A stretch of 64,000 nt of DNA. Origin: Allomesorhizobium sp043769475 (GTDB lineage Bacteria > Pseudomonadota > Alphaproteobacteria > Rhizobiales > Rhizobiaceae). A model generated the notes under the pieces. That model had not been told where the DNA came from. It saw nothing but the letters and a program-made list of their open reading frames with translations, and did not search any database. This document shows, in pieces, positions 25,012 through 33,745 of this stretch (positions are counted from its first letter, which is position 1; each line of letters begins with the position of its first letter). The stretch spans positions 4,030,001 to 4,094,000 of the forward strand of contig NZ_CP171729.1 of NCBI RefSeq assembly GCF_043769475.1. Direction: 5' to 3'. Both the position numbers and the translations under genes were made by a program.

Positions 25012-25608
25012 ATGCGGAACTTTTTTGCATTTCTGCCAGCAGTTGCCCTTACGATCGCGCTAGCACCTGCCAGCGCTGCCGAAACGGCGGCTCCTCCCCC
25101 CACTGAACCAGTTGCCGTCGCGAAGCCCGAAAACCGCCTCGAAACGCTGTATGGCGAGTTGAAGCGCCAGCGAAACGAAAAGGCGGCCGAGCGCATCGCC
25201 TCCAGGATTTTCGAGGAGTGGAACCACTCCGGCAGCGCGTCCATCGATCTGATGATGCTCTGGTCGCAAAAGGCCATCGAGGCGGAGAAGTTCGACGTCG
25301 CCCTCGATTTCCTCGACCAGGTAGTGACGCTGTCGCCCGATTTCGCCGAGGGCTGGAATCGCCGCGCCACCGTCCACTTCATGATGCGCAGTTTCGGCAA
25401 GTCGATGGCCGACATCGACCGCACGCTGCAGCTCGAGCCGCGCCATTTCGGCGCGCTGGCCGGCATGGCGCAGATCATGAAGGAGCGCGGCAGCAAGGAA
25501 CTGGCGCTTGAAGCATACCAGCGGGTTCTCGACATCTATCCTATGATGCGCAGTGCCCAGAACGAGGTCGCAACCCTTTCGGAAGAACTCGCCGGCGAAG
25601 GCATCTGA
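25012..25608 (+). CDS. Exported tetratricopeptide-repeat protein
   Basis: A 198-residue protein with a signal peptide (about 1-22, ending APASAA) and then TPR-like helical pairs: AIEAEKFDVALDFLDQVVTL, FAEGWNRRATVHFMMRSFGK and HFGALAGMAQIMKERGSKEL. It is probably periplasmic and involved in protein-protein contacts; no partner can be named. It starts 58 bases after rpmJ, and the hydrolase gene follows after 80 bases. Confidence 0.85.
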   Translation: MRNFFAFLPAVALTIALAPASAAETAAPPPTEPVAVAKPENRLETLYGELKRQRNEKAAERIASRIFEEWNHSGSASIDLMMLWSQKAIEAEKFDVALDFLDQVVTLSPDFAEGWNRRATVHFMMRSFGKSMADIDRTLQLEPRHFGALAGMAQIMKERGSKELALEAYQRVLDIYPMMRSAQNEVATLSEELAGEGI

Positions 25609-25688
25609 GGCGTCCCGGCGAGGACGCATATTCGTTTCGATTCGATTTCAGCTCCCGTTTCCGCTCCCTCCGGCCGAACATCTCCTGC

Positions 25689-26763
25689 GTGAACCTGATC
25701 TACGCCCTCGTCGCCTTTCTGCTCGCGCTGATGCTGGTTCTGGCCGGCGTCACTCGCATCGGAACGTGGCTGATCGAACGCCGCAATCCTCCCGTGGGCA
25801 GTTTCGCCGAAATCGACGGGGCCCGCCTGCACTACGTCCATGTGCCTGCGCCGGAAAATCCCGACCTTCCGCCGATTGTCTTCATCCACGGCGCCAGCGC
25901 CAATCTCCGAGACCAGATGATACCGCTGAAGCCGCTCCTGGAGGGTCGGGCGGAGATGCTGTTTCTCGACCGTCCCGGACACGGCTGGTCGGGCCGCGGG
26001 TCAGGCAACAATGAGAGCCCACCTGCGCAGGCCGCCACGATCGCAGCCCTGATGGACCAGCTCGGCATCGGGAACGCGATTATTGTCGGGCATTCCTTTG
26101 GAGGCTCGATCGCTGCCGCATTCGCGCTCGGCCATCCTGAGAAGACGCGCGGGCTAGCGTTCGCCGCCGCCGCCACCCATCCGTGGCCGGGCGGCAAGAC
26201 TTCCTGGTATTACCATCTGACGACGATCCCCGTGCTCGGCCTGCTGTTTTCGGAAACCCTGGCAAACCCGATGGGTTCGCGGCGCATCGTCCAGTCCGCA
26301 ACCTGCGTCTTCGCGCCCAATCCGGTGCCGGAGGCCTATCTCGACGATGCGGCGATCTCGCTGGTTCTGGAGACCCCGCGCCTTCCGCTCCAACGCGGTC
26401 GATGTCGAGGGGCTGTACCGCCATGTGCTGGAAGCCGCGCTGCGCTACCGCGAGATCGCGGCTCCGACAGTGATCATCTCAGGCGACTACGACACCGTCG
26501 TCTATGAGGAGTTGCACTCGGTGGGGCTTGCCCGCGACATCCCCGGCGCGGAACTCGTGTGGGTGAAGAATCTCGGCCACAAGCCGGACTGGATCGCGCG
26601 CGACCTGGTTGTCGCGGCGATCGAGAAAGCCGCCGGGATCGATCGCGACCTTCCCGCTGCCGCCCGTGTGGTAGAGGCGCGGATCGCCGCCGACCGCTCC
26701 GGCGAAGGCGTCTGCATCAACGAGAAGGCGCCGACGGCGGAGCCGGAGTTGGCGCCGGAATAG
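25689..26763 (+). pseudogene. Alpha/beta-hydrolase, frameshifted at 26370
   Basis: With one base removed the gene encodes 357 residues: an N-terminal membrane anchor (about 4-22), IVFIHGASANLRDQM (oxyanion loop), the nucleophile elbow VGHSFGGS (serine near residue 139), and after the break the acid SGDYDTVV and the histidine KNLGHKPDW. The frame breaks at CTGGTTCTGGAGACCC: one extra G at 26369-26370 turns VLRPRAFRSNAVDVEGL into unrelated codons. The start is GTG at 25689. The stop codon is the first unit of the TAGCGAA repeat. It may be a sequence error. Confidence 0.85.
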
Positions 26764-26877
26764 CGAATAGCGAATAGCGAATAGCGAATAGCGAATAGCG
26801 AGAAAGTATCTCGCGGCGAGCGCGAACAAGGAATTTTTCTTCCCTATTCGCTATTCGCTACTCCCTATTTGCTACGT
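26761..26877. repeat. TAGCGAA heptamer array and its inverted counterpart
   Basis: Six consecutive TAGCGAA heptamers (26761-26802, the last TAGCGAG) are followed after about 42 bases by the inverted sequence CTATTCGCTATTCGCTA (26844-26860) and a CTCCCTATTTGCTA tail. The two halves can form a long stem. The same kind of repeat occurs between phaA and phaB (39294-39378). The array reads as LAIRYSLFAIRYSLF on the minus strand, which is spurious. It separates convergent genes. Confidence 0.9.
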
Positions 26878-26881
26878 TCCT

Positions 26882-28315
26882 TCACACCCCATGCCCGTCC
26901 GTCCCAACATATGCGATCCGCAGCATGTTGGTGGCGCCCGGCGTGCGCAGCGGCACGCCGGCGGTGACGATCACGCGGTCGCCGGAACCCGCGAACGTCT
27001 CGGCATAGGCGATGCGGCAGGCGCGGTCGACCATGTCGTCCAGGTCGACGGCGTCCGGCGTGACCACGCAATGAGTGCCCCAGACCAGCGACAGCCGCCG
27101 CGCCGTCTCGACGACCGGCGACAGCGCGATGATGGGCACCTGCGGACGCTCGCGCGCGGCGCGCAGGCCAGTCGTGCCGGAGGCGGTATAGGTGACGATC
27201 GCAGCCAGTTTAAGCGTCTCGGCGATCTGGCGGGCCGCGAGCGAGATGGCGTCCGCGCCGGTCGCTTCCGGCTCGGAGCGTTGTGCATTGATGATGCCGG
27301 GGAAGGTCGGATCCTGCTCCACCTTCTCGGCGATCCGGTTCATCGTCGCAACGGCTTCAACCGGATATTCGCCAGCCGCAGATTCGGCCGACAGCATGAT
27401 CGCGTCGGCGCCTTCGAATACGGCGGTGGCGACGTCCGACACCTCGGCGCGGGTCGGCACCGGGGCGGATATCATCGATTCCAGCATCTGGGTGGCAACG
27501 ACCACCGGCTTGCCGGCGCGGCGGCAGGCGCGCGTGATCTGCTTCTGGATGCCGGGCACCGCCTCGAGCGGCATTTCGACCCCGAGATCGCCGCGCGCCA
27601 CCATGACGGCGTCCGAAAGCTCGATGATCTCGGCGAGCCGCGCGACGGCTTGAGGTTTTTCGATCTTGGACAGGAGCAGCGCCCGGCCGCGCGCGATCTT
27701 GCGCGCTTCGGCGAGATCCTCGGGGCGCTGGATGAACGACAGCGCCACCCAGTCCACGCCTGTGGACAGGACGGCATCGAGGTCGGCTCGATCCTTTTCG
27801 GTGAGCGCGCCGACCGGCAGGTCTGTGTCGGGCAGGCTGACGCCCTTCTTGTCCGAAATCCTGTTGCCGGCGATCACCGTGCAGACGATGGATCTGCCGT
27901 CGCTTCTGACGGCCTTCAGCTCCAGCTTGCCGTCGTCGATCAGCAGGCGGTGGCCCGCTTCAACGGAAGTGAGGATTTCCGGATGCGGCAGGTGCACGCG
28001 CGAGGCGTCTCCGAGCGCCGGATTGTCATCGAGCGTGAACGTCTGGCCCGCTTCGAGCGACACCTTGCCTGCCGCGAATTTGCCGACCCTGAGCTTCGGT
28101 CCCTGGAGGTCCGCCAGTATGCCGATGGGGCGGCCGAGCTTGGCTTCGACGGAGCGGATGCGCTCGACCAGCGTCCGCATCAGCGGATGATCGGTATGGC
28201 TCATATTGATGCGGAATGCGTCGGCGCCGGCCTGGAAGAGCTTTTGGATCATTTCCTCGGATGAGGAGGCGGGACCGAGCGTGGCGAGTATCTTGACCTT
28301 GCGGCTGCGTCTCAT
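26882..28315 (-). CDS. pyk: Pyruvate kinase
   Basis: A 477-residue glycolytic enzyme converting phosphoenolpyruvate and ADP to pyruvate and ATP. Visible are KILATLGPASSS (N-terminus), FRINMSHTDH, GILADLQGPKLRVG, LSKIEKPQAV with the catalytic lysine, VMVARGDLGVEMP and VATQMLESMI. The start at 28315 overlaps the stop of the DUF1036 gene (ATGA), so the two are co-transcribed and coupled. An in-frame extension upstream is the shadow of that gene. Confidence 0.96.
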   Translation of the reverse strand: MRRSRKVKILATLGPASSSEEMIQKLFQAGADAFRINMSHTDHPLMRTLVERIRSVEAKLGRPIGILADLQGPKLRVGKFAAGKVSLEAGQTFTLDDNPALGDASRVHLPHPEILTSVEAGHRLLIDDGKLELKAVRSDGRSIVCTVIAGNRISDKKGVSLPDTDLPVGALTEKDRADLDAVLSTGVDWVALSFIQRPEDLAEARKIARGRALLLSKIEKPQAVARLAEIIELSDAVMVARGDLGVEMPLEAVPGIQKQITRACRRAGKPVVVATQMLESMISAPVPTRAEVSDVATAVFEGADAIMLSAESAAGEYPVEAVATMNRIAEKVEQDPTFPGIINAQRSEPEATGADAISLAARQIAETLKLAAIVTYTASGTTGLRAARERPQVPIIALSPVVETARRLSLVWGTHCVVTPDAVDLDDMVDRACRIAYAETFAGSGDRVIVTAGVPLRTPGATNMLRIAYVGTDGHGV

Positions 28316-28791
28316 TGAGGGGGTGTTCCCGTGACGGCGGTGGCGCCGTCCGTTGCGGGCTCGTCGGTGAGCTGGACCATCCAGCTCGCCTGCTCGCCCG
28401 TGTCGTATTCCTGGAAACCGGCGCGCTGGAAACCGCGAGCGACGCAGTCGTTGACGCCGGCGATCTTGAACTCTTTTTCGGCCACGCACATGTTGATCGG
28501 GCCGTCCCAGCGCCCGCCGCGCTCCGCGTCTTCCGCATATAGATAATAGAACCGCGACGACAACGGGCCTTCGATGAGCGTCTTGCAGGACGAGCCTTCA
28601 ATGTGCCACCAGCCCTCGGTCACCCAGCCGGCCTTGGCGCGGTAGCCGATGCCGACGCCAACGAGATTCTGCGTGGCGTTGCAGACGCGGAAATCGGCAA
28701 ATGCGGCGGTGGCGGAAAAAAGCGGGACAACCAGGGCAAGGGTCAGCGCAGCCAAGGCGGAGCGAACCCGCGTGCCTCCGGCCATGAACAT
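28312..28791 (-). CDS. DUF1036 exported protein
   Basis: A 159-residue protein with a signal peptide (about 1-33, ending ATAAFA) and the DUF1036 domain: FRVCNATQNLVGVGIGYRAK, GWVTEGWWHIEGSSCKTLIE and YYLYAEDAERGGRW. Four cysteines suggest disulfides in the periplasm. The function of the family is unknown. The ATG at 28791 has GGAG upstream and is preferred to one ten codons earlier. It is the promoter-proximal gene of the unit with pyk. Confidence 0.88.
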   Translation of the reverse strand: MFMAGGTRVRSALAALTLALVVPLFSATAAFADFRVCNATQNLVGVGIGYRAKAGWVTEGWWHIEGSSCKTLIEGPLSSRFYYLYAEDAERGGRWDGPINMCVAEKEFKIAGVNDCVARGFQRAGFQEYDTGEQASWMVQLTDEPATDGATAVTGTPPQ

Positions 28792-29035
28792 TCCCAAACT
28801 CCTCGATCGCGCGGCAATCATCTTCGAAGCCCCTTTTCGGAAAAGTCCGGGCGCATGTCAACGCGCGCAACCGGGCCTATCCAATCGATTTAGAGGCCGC
28901 CGCGCAGCGCTTCGTTCCGCCCGTTGCCGATTTCGGCCAAAAAGATTGGCGAAACAACGGCGTTGCGCAAGACAACGCTTCGTGGAAAGACAGCCGAACT
29001 CCTTCAACGACCGGTTTCCGGGACGCTTCCAGCCC

Positions 29036-29830
29036 ATGCGATCTGCAGTTTTCGCTCCTTTCGAGATCATCGACGGCGACCGCAAGCGCGGCATGGTTCT
29101 GTTGGCCGACCATGCGCGGCGCGAGCTGCCCGAGGAATATGCCGGCCTGGGACTGCCGGCGGAAGAATTCCAGCGCCACATCGCCTATGACATCGGCGTC
29201 GAGATGGTGACGCGCAAGCTCGCGGCGCTCACCGGCGCGCCGGCGGTGCTGGCCAACTTTTCAAGGCTGCTGATCGACCCGAACCGCGGCGAGGACGACC
29301 CGACGCTGATTCGCCAGCTCTATGACGGCACGGTTGTGCCCGGCAACTATCCCATGGCCGAGGAAGAGCGCGAAAGGCGGCTCGAACGCTACTACCGGCC
29401 CTATCATGAAGCAGTCGGCGCGCTCGTTTCTTCGGTGGCGAAAGAATCGGGCGCGGCGCCTTTCATCTTCTCCGTACATTCCTTCACGCCGATCATGCAG
29501 GGCCATGTGCGCCCGTGGCAGGTCGGCGTGCTATGGGACATGGACCATCGCGCCGCTTGGCCGCTCATCGAGATGCTGGCAGCGGACCACACACTGACCG
29601 TCGGCGACAACGAGCCCTATGACGGCGCGCTGCGCGGCGACACCATGTTCCGGCATGCCATCGTCAACGGCTACGCGCATGCGCTGATCGAGATCCGCCA
29701 GGATCTGATTGCCGAACAAGCCGGCGCCGACGATTGGGCGGCGAGGCTCGCCCCGATCGTTGACGCCATCAACGCCCGCTCCGATATACACGAGGTAAGG
29801 CAATTCGGCTCGCGTACCGGGCCGGTGTGA
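29036..29830 (+). CDS. N-formylglutamate amidohydrolase family protein
   Basis: A 264-residue enzyme of the N-formylglutamate amidohydrolase (PF05013) family, related to HutG. Motifs include MVLLADHARRELPEEY with the metal-binding histidine, RHIAYDIGVEMVTRKLA, NFSRLLIDPNR, IFSVHSFTPIM and VGDNEPYDGAL. There are no hut genes nearby, so the substrate may be another N-acylated amino acid. Start at 29036 follows a weak GGGACGC. The DUF1244 gene begins 12 bases after its stop. Confidence 0.88.
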   Translation: MRSAVFAPFEIIDGDRKRGMVLLADHARRELPEEYAGLGLPAEEFQRHIAYDIGVEMVTRKLAALTGAPAVLANFSRLLIDPNRGEDDPTLIRQLYDGTVVPGNYPMAEEERERRLERYYRPYHEAVGALVSSVAKESGAAPFIFSVHSFTPIMQGHVRPWQVGVLWDMDHRAAWPLIEMLAADHTLTVGDNEPYDGALRGDTMFRHAIVNGYAHALIEIRQDLIAEQAGADDWAARLAPIVDAINARSDIHEVRQFGSRTGPV

Positions 29831-29842
29831 AGGATCCTTCCC

Positions 29843-30151
29843 ATGACGCAATTGACCGACGAGCAGAAGCGCGATTTCGAGGCGGCGGCCTTCCGCACAC
29901 TGGTCGAGCATCTGCGGACCCGCAGCGACGTTCAGAACATCGACATGATGAATCTTGCCGGCTTCTGCCGCAACTGCCTGTCCAACTGGTACGGCGACGC
30001 TGCAAACTCAGCCGGCGTCGACATGTCCAAAGACGAATCGCGCGAAATCATCTACGGCATGCCCTATGCCGAATGGCAGGCGCTCCACCAGACCGATGCT
30101 TCCGAGGCCAAGAAGGCCGAGTTCGAAGCCAGGCGCCCCAAGGACCACTGA
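29843..30151 (+). CDS. DUF1244 domain protein
   Basis: A 102-residue soluble protein of the DUF1244 family: FEAAAFRTLVEHLRTRSDVQ, NLAGFCRNCLSNWYGDAA and REIIYGMPYAEWQALHQ. The family is a small all-helical fold with conserved cysteines (FCRNC), possibly metal-binding, with no known function. AAGGATCC precedes the ATG. It is co-transcribed with the amidohydrolase upstream and probably with gapR. Confidence 0.9.
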   Translation: MTQLTDEQKRDFEAAAFRTLVEHLRTRSDVQNIDMMNLAGFCRNCLSNWYGDAANSAGVDMSKDESREIIYGMPYAEWQALHQTDASEAKKAEFEARRPKDH

Positions 30152-30266
30152 GTTTCTCTTCCTCTCCTTGGGAGAAGGATTCCGCCCTTGACCCCTCTCG
30201 CGCCATCGGGCATCGAACGCTCCACCTTGAGCCGCGAGTCGCGGACCCCTTCCCCTGGAGAAAAGC

Positions 30267-30527
30267 ATGGCCGACGAGATCACCGAAACCAGCCAGACTG
30301 TTGCCGCCGGCCAACTCCGCGCCTTCATCGAGCGCGTCGAGCGGTTGGAAGAGGAAAAGCAGACGATCGCCGATGACATCAAGGAGGTGTTCGCGGAAAT
30401 GAAGGGCACCGGCTTCGACACCAAGGCGGTCCGCACCATCATCCGGCTGCGCAAGAAGGATCAGGCCGAGCGCCAGGAAGAGGAAGCGATCCTCGACCTC
30501 TACAAGGCCGCCCTCGGCATGGAATGA
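30267..30527 (+). CDS. gapR: GapR (DUF2312) nucleoid-associated protein
   Basis: An 86-residue coiled-coil DNA-binding protein. In Caulobacter GapR binds overtwisted, AT-rich DNA ahead of polymerases and helps replication and chromosome positioning. The sequence shows GQLRAFIERVERLEEEKQTI, DIKEVFAEMKGTGFDTKAVR and IIRLRKKDQAERQEEE, the conserved core. CCTGGAGAAAAGC precedes the ATG. It lies 115 bases after the DUF1244 gene. Confidence 0.93.
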   Translation: MADEITETSQTVAAGQLRAFIERVERLEEEKQTIADDIKEVFAEMKGTGFDTKAVRTIIRLRKKDQAERQEEEAILDLYKAALGME

Positions 30528-30578
30528 GGCCGGATGCTGGCGTGGGCGGCCTTTGACCGCCTTCCCAGCGTTCCGGAT

Positions 30579-32015
30579 TCACCTGAAGGCGATCATGCTG
30601 ACTATGATGAAGACCGGAATCAACACGGCACCCGACCACAGCATGTAGCCGAAGAAGCTCGGCATGCGCACGCCTTGCTGGCGGGCGATGGCGTAGACCA
30701 TGAAATTGGGCGCGTTGCCGATATAGGTGTTGGCGCCCATGAACACCGCGCCGGCAGAAATCGCCGCAAGCGTGGTGCCGAGCGTGGTCATCAGCGTCTC
30801 CGGATCGCCGCCGGCGAGTTCGAAGAAGACCAGGTAGGTCGGCGCATTGTCTAGGAATGACGACAGCAGGCCGGTCATCCAGAAATAGGCGAAATCGTTC
30901 GGGCCGCCGTCGGGGCCGGTCACCAACGCCACGAGCGGCGCGAGCGCGCCTTCCGCGCCGGCCCGCAGGATCGCGATGACCGGGATGATGCAGATGAAGA
31001 TCCCGGCGAACAGCTTCGCCACCTCCAAAATTGGTCCCCAGTTGAAGCCGTTGGCGCGGCGGTATTCTTTCTTCGTGACATAGAGCGAGATCAGCGCCAG
31101 CGCCACGATGATGCCGTCGCGCACCAGGTTCTGCAGCTCCACCTCCACGCCCTCGAAGGTGAAGGCGGTTCCCGGCTTCCACACCGCGGACATCAGGATC
31201 GCAGCAATCACGCCGGCAAGCAGCGGAATGTTGGCGAGGCCGCGAAGGCGCACCTTGGTGTCGGGCGTCGGATCCTTGATCTTGGGCATGCCCTCCTCGC
31301 GAAGGTGCAGGACGATGTCGATCACGACGAAGGCGGTAAGCACGAGCGCGCCGACGATCAGCGTTTGGGCCCACAGATTGGCCGTCGTCCAGAAAAAGTC
31401 GACGCCGCGCAGGAAGCCGACGAACAGCGGCGGATCGCCGAGCGGTGTCAGCGAACCGCCTATGTTGGAAACCAGAAAGATGAAAAACACCACGACGTGG
31501 GCGTTGAGCGGCCGGTTGTCATTGGCCCGGATCATCGGTCGGATCATGATCATCGACGCGCCGGTGGTGCCGACGACCGAGGCGAGGCATGCGCCTATGA
31601 CCAGCAGCACGGCGTTCATGGCCGGCGTGCCGTGAATGTTGCCCGCGACGAGTATGCCACCCGAAATGGTGAACAGCGCAAACAACAGGATGATGAACGA
31701 CATGTACTCGAGGAGCACCGTATGCAGGACCGCCACGGTCGTTGCTTCGGTCCCGAACGACAGCGCCATCGGCACCACGACCAGCGCCGACCAGACGGCG
31801 GTGATCTTGCCGTAGTGGTGCTCCCAAAAATGCGGGTAGAGCAGCGGGCCGGTGGCGATCGAAAGCAGGATGCCGGCGAAAGGCAACGCCCAGAGAAGCG
31901 ACATTGTCTCGCCGGGCAGGCCGTGTACTTCCGCTGCCGCGGCCGGACTTGCGGTCGCCGTCAAGGCAAGGACAAGTGCGCCGGCGGCCGCCGCCGCATT
32001 GCTCGAGACCCGCAT
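30579..32015 (-). CDS. NhaD-like sodium:proton antiporter
   Basis: A protein of about 478 residues with a possible cleaved signal (residues about 1-30) and eleven to twelve membrane spans. The SVVGTTGASMIMIRPMI segment and VSNIGGSLTPLGDPPLFVGF motif are the paired re-entrant signatures of the ion transporter (IT) superfamily, NhaD branch; FLDNAPTYLVFF appears in the second half. ATG at 32015 has GGGGAG ten bases upstream; an ATG at 32024 sits directly on that site. It converges with gapR. Confidence 0.87.
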   Translation of the reverse strand: MRVSSNAAAAAGALVLALTATASPAAAAEVHGLPGETMSLLWALPFAGILLSIATGPLLYPHFWEHHYGKITAVWSALVVVPMALSFGTEATTVAVLHTVLLEYMSFIILLFALFTISGGILVAGNIHGTPAMNAVLLVIGACLASVVGTTGASMIMIRPMIRANDNRPLNAHVVVFFIFLVSNIGGSLTPLGDPPLFVGFLRGVDFFWTTANLWAQTLIVGALVLTAFVVIDIVLHLREEGMPKIKDPTPDTKVRLRGLANIPLLAGVIAAILMSAVWKPGTAFTFEGVEVELQNLVRDGIIVALALISLYVTKKEYRRANGFNWGPILEVAKLFAGIFICIIPVIAILRAGAEGALAPLVALVTGPDGGPNDFAYFWMTGLLSSFLDNAPTYLVFFELAGGDPETLMTTLGTTLAAISAGAVFMGANTYIGNAPNFMVYAIARQQGVRMPSFFGYMLWSGAVLIPVFIIVSMIAFR

Positions 32016-32157
32016 TCGATTCATTCTCCCCGCATTGCGATAGCCGGCGTCTAGCATGGCAGGATGCGAGCGCCAAATCGCTCCGTCCCCCTTTGACAAC
32101 GCGCCGCGCCCGGCCGATTAACGGGGCCTGAAAGTAGCAGCGCAAGGCAGGCCGGGA

Positions 32158-32451
32158 ATGTCGTTTTTTGCGTCACGCTGGCGCGGCGAAGCGCCGCTCG
32201 ATCGCCTGTTCTGGCGCGACATGGTGCTGGTCGGCACCTTGCTGAATTTGCTGACGACCGCCGCTGCGATTCTGATGCTCGGGCTGAAGGCACCGATGGC
32301 GGCTGTGCTTGCGGTGCATTTTTTGCCCCTGCCCTACAATCTGTTCCTGTTCGCCGCCGTCTGGCGCACGGCTGACGCCACGGGCAATGCCAGGGCTGCC
32401 TTCTTCAGGAGCGGCGCGCTTCTGTGGCTGGTCGCCGCGACGGTCATCTGA
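32158..32451 (+). CDS. Hypothetical small membrane protein
   Basis: A 97-residue protein with three hydrophobic helices (about residues 22-43, 46-68 and 80-96) after a basic amphipathic start (SRWRGEAPLDRLFWRD). No family is recognised. It starts 143 bases from the divergent antiporter gene, and its stop is six bases from the convergent MBL gene. Coding potential is good; function unknown. Confidence 0.7.
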   Translation: MSFFASRWRGEAPLDRLFWRDMVLVGTLLNLLTTAAAILMLGLKAPMAAVLAVHFLPLPYNLFLFAAVWRTADATGNARAAFFRSGALLWLVAATVI

Positions 32452-32456
32452 CGCGA

Positions 32457-33254
32457 TCAGGCGATGGCGGCGAGATAGCGGTCGACCGACACGGCAACCG
32501 CCTGCTTGCCGCCGCCGATCACGTTGGTGTTCCACCAGGCGCCGTAAATGTCGTCGAAATCGAACGGCTCGACCGCTGCGGCGATCTTGCGTACGGCCGC
32601 CGCGTTCAGCGGGATGTGGTTCGGATAGCTGTACATGAAGCTGACATGGCGGCGGGTCGGCACGACCTGCAGAATGTCGCCGGCGAGGAGGGCGTTTCCC
32701 CGGCCGCGCTTCCAGTGCAGCACCTGGCCGCCTGCGAAATGCCCGCCGCAACGGATGAGCGTCAGCGACGGGTTGATGGCGAGCGTTTCGCCTTCCCAGC
32801 TGACGATCGACGGATGCGGCCGCATGATCCACTGGCGGTCGTCGGAATGCAGATAGATCGGCACGCCGCCGAAGGCTTCGCTCCAGTCGACCATCACCGA
32901 GTAATAGTGGCTGTGCGAGATGGCGATCGCCTGCAGACCGCCGCGCCGCGTGATCTCGGCCACCGCCTCGTCGCTTACCATCGAGACGCAGTCCCACAGG
33001 ACATTGCCGTGCGGCGTTTCGGCGAGCAGCGCGCGCTGGCCGATGGCGAAGCGCGGCTCGATGCCGAAGGCGAGCACGCCGGCATCCTCCCGCATCACTA
33101 GATTGTGGCTGTCCGCCAGCTCCCGCGCGGTGGTCCAGGCCTGGCCCTCCCAGCGCACATATTGCCGCTCATCCTCGCAGACCGGGCAGCGCTCGGGCGG
33201 CGTATCGCGTTTCGCGAACTGGACGCCGCATTGCATGCAGATGAAGCAGGTCAT
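32457..33254 (-). CDS. MBL-fold metallo-hydrolase with an N-terminal rubredoxin-like zinc knuckle
   Basis: A 265-residue protein. It begins MTCFICMQCGVQFAKRD and continues CPVCEDE, a CxxC...CxxC knuckle, then a metallo-beta-lactamase-type domain with ISHSHYYSVMVDWSEAF in place of the usual HxHxDH (here SHSHYYS, so the second metal site may be altered), CGGHFAGGQVLHW and LLAGDILQVVP. The catalytic status is uncertain. It starts seven bases after the msrB stop in the same direction and is co-transcribed with it. Confidence 0.82.
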   Translation of the reverse strand: MTCFICMQCGVQFAKRDTPPERCPVCEDERQYVRWEGQAWTTARELADSHNLVMREDAGVLAFGIEPRFAIGQRALLAETPHGNVLWDCVSMVSDEAVAEITRRGGLQAIAISHSHYYSVMVDWSEAFGGVPIYLHSDDRQWIMRPHPSIVSWEGETLAINPSLTLIRCGGHFAGGQVLHWKRGRGNALLAGDILQVVPTRRHVSFMYSYPNHIPLNAAAVRKIAAAVEPFDFDDIYGAWWNTNVIGGGKQAVAVSVDRYLAAIA

Positions 33255-33261
33255 GCCGCTC

Positions 33262-33666
33262 TCAGGCAGCCGGCTCGAAGTTGAGCGCCACGCCGTTGAT
33301 GCAATAGCGCTGGTAGGTCGGCGGCGGCCCATCCGGGAAGACATGGCCCAGATGGCTGCCGCAGCGGGCGCAGTGGACTTCGGTGCGCGCCATGCCGAGG
33401 CTGCGGTCGGTCGTCGTCTCCACGGAACCCGGAACCGGGTCGTTGAAGCTCGGCCAGCCGGTTCCGCTTTCGAATTTCAGCTTAGATTCGAACAGCGGCT
33501 GGTCGCAGCCGGCGCATTTGAAGGTGCCGGCGCGCTTCTCATAGAGCAGGGCGCAACTGCCGGGGCGCTCGGTGCCGTGCTGGCGCATGATGTAATATTG
33601 CTCAGGTGTCAGCTTCGCACGCCATTCGGCGTCGGTGCGGGTGACGGGGTAGCGATGCTCGTCCAT
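33262..33666 (-). CDS. msrB: Peptide-methionine (R)-S-oxide reductase
   Basis: A 134-residue MsrB that repairs oxidised methionine in proteins. CAGCDQPLFES and HCARCGSHLGHVF hold the four zinc cysteines, GTGWPSF is conserved, and the resolving/catalytic region ends RYCINGVALNF with the catalytic cysteine. AGGAGG lies four bases before the ATG. It is cytoplasmic and is the first gene of a two-gene unit with the MBL protein. Confidence 0.95.
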   Translation of the reverse strand: MDEHRYPVTRTDAEWRAKLTPEQYYIMRQHGTERPGSCALLYEKRAGTFKCAGCDQPLFESKLKFESGTGWPSFNDPVPGSVETTTDRSLGMARTEVHCARCGSHLGHVFPDGPPPTYQRYCINGVALNFEPAA

Positions 33667-33745
33667 TTGACCTCCTGCCTTTGCGGCTTGCTGTCGCCTC
33701 AACATAGGTATTCGTCGTGGGTGCGCCTAGCCTGCGGTGCGTCCT

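Noticed and set aside
26479..26829. Minus-strand ORF with repeated LAIRYSLF peptide
   Set aside because: Translation of the TAGCGAA heptamer array and the end of the hydrolase; not a protein.
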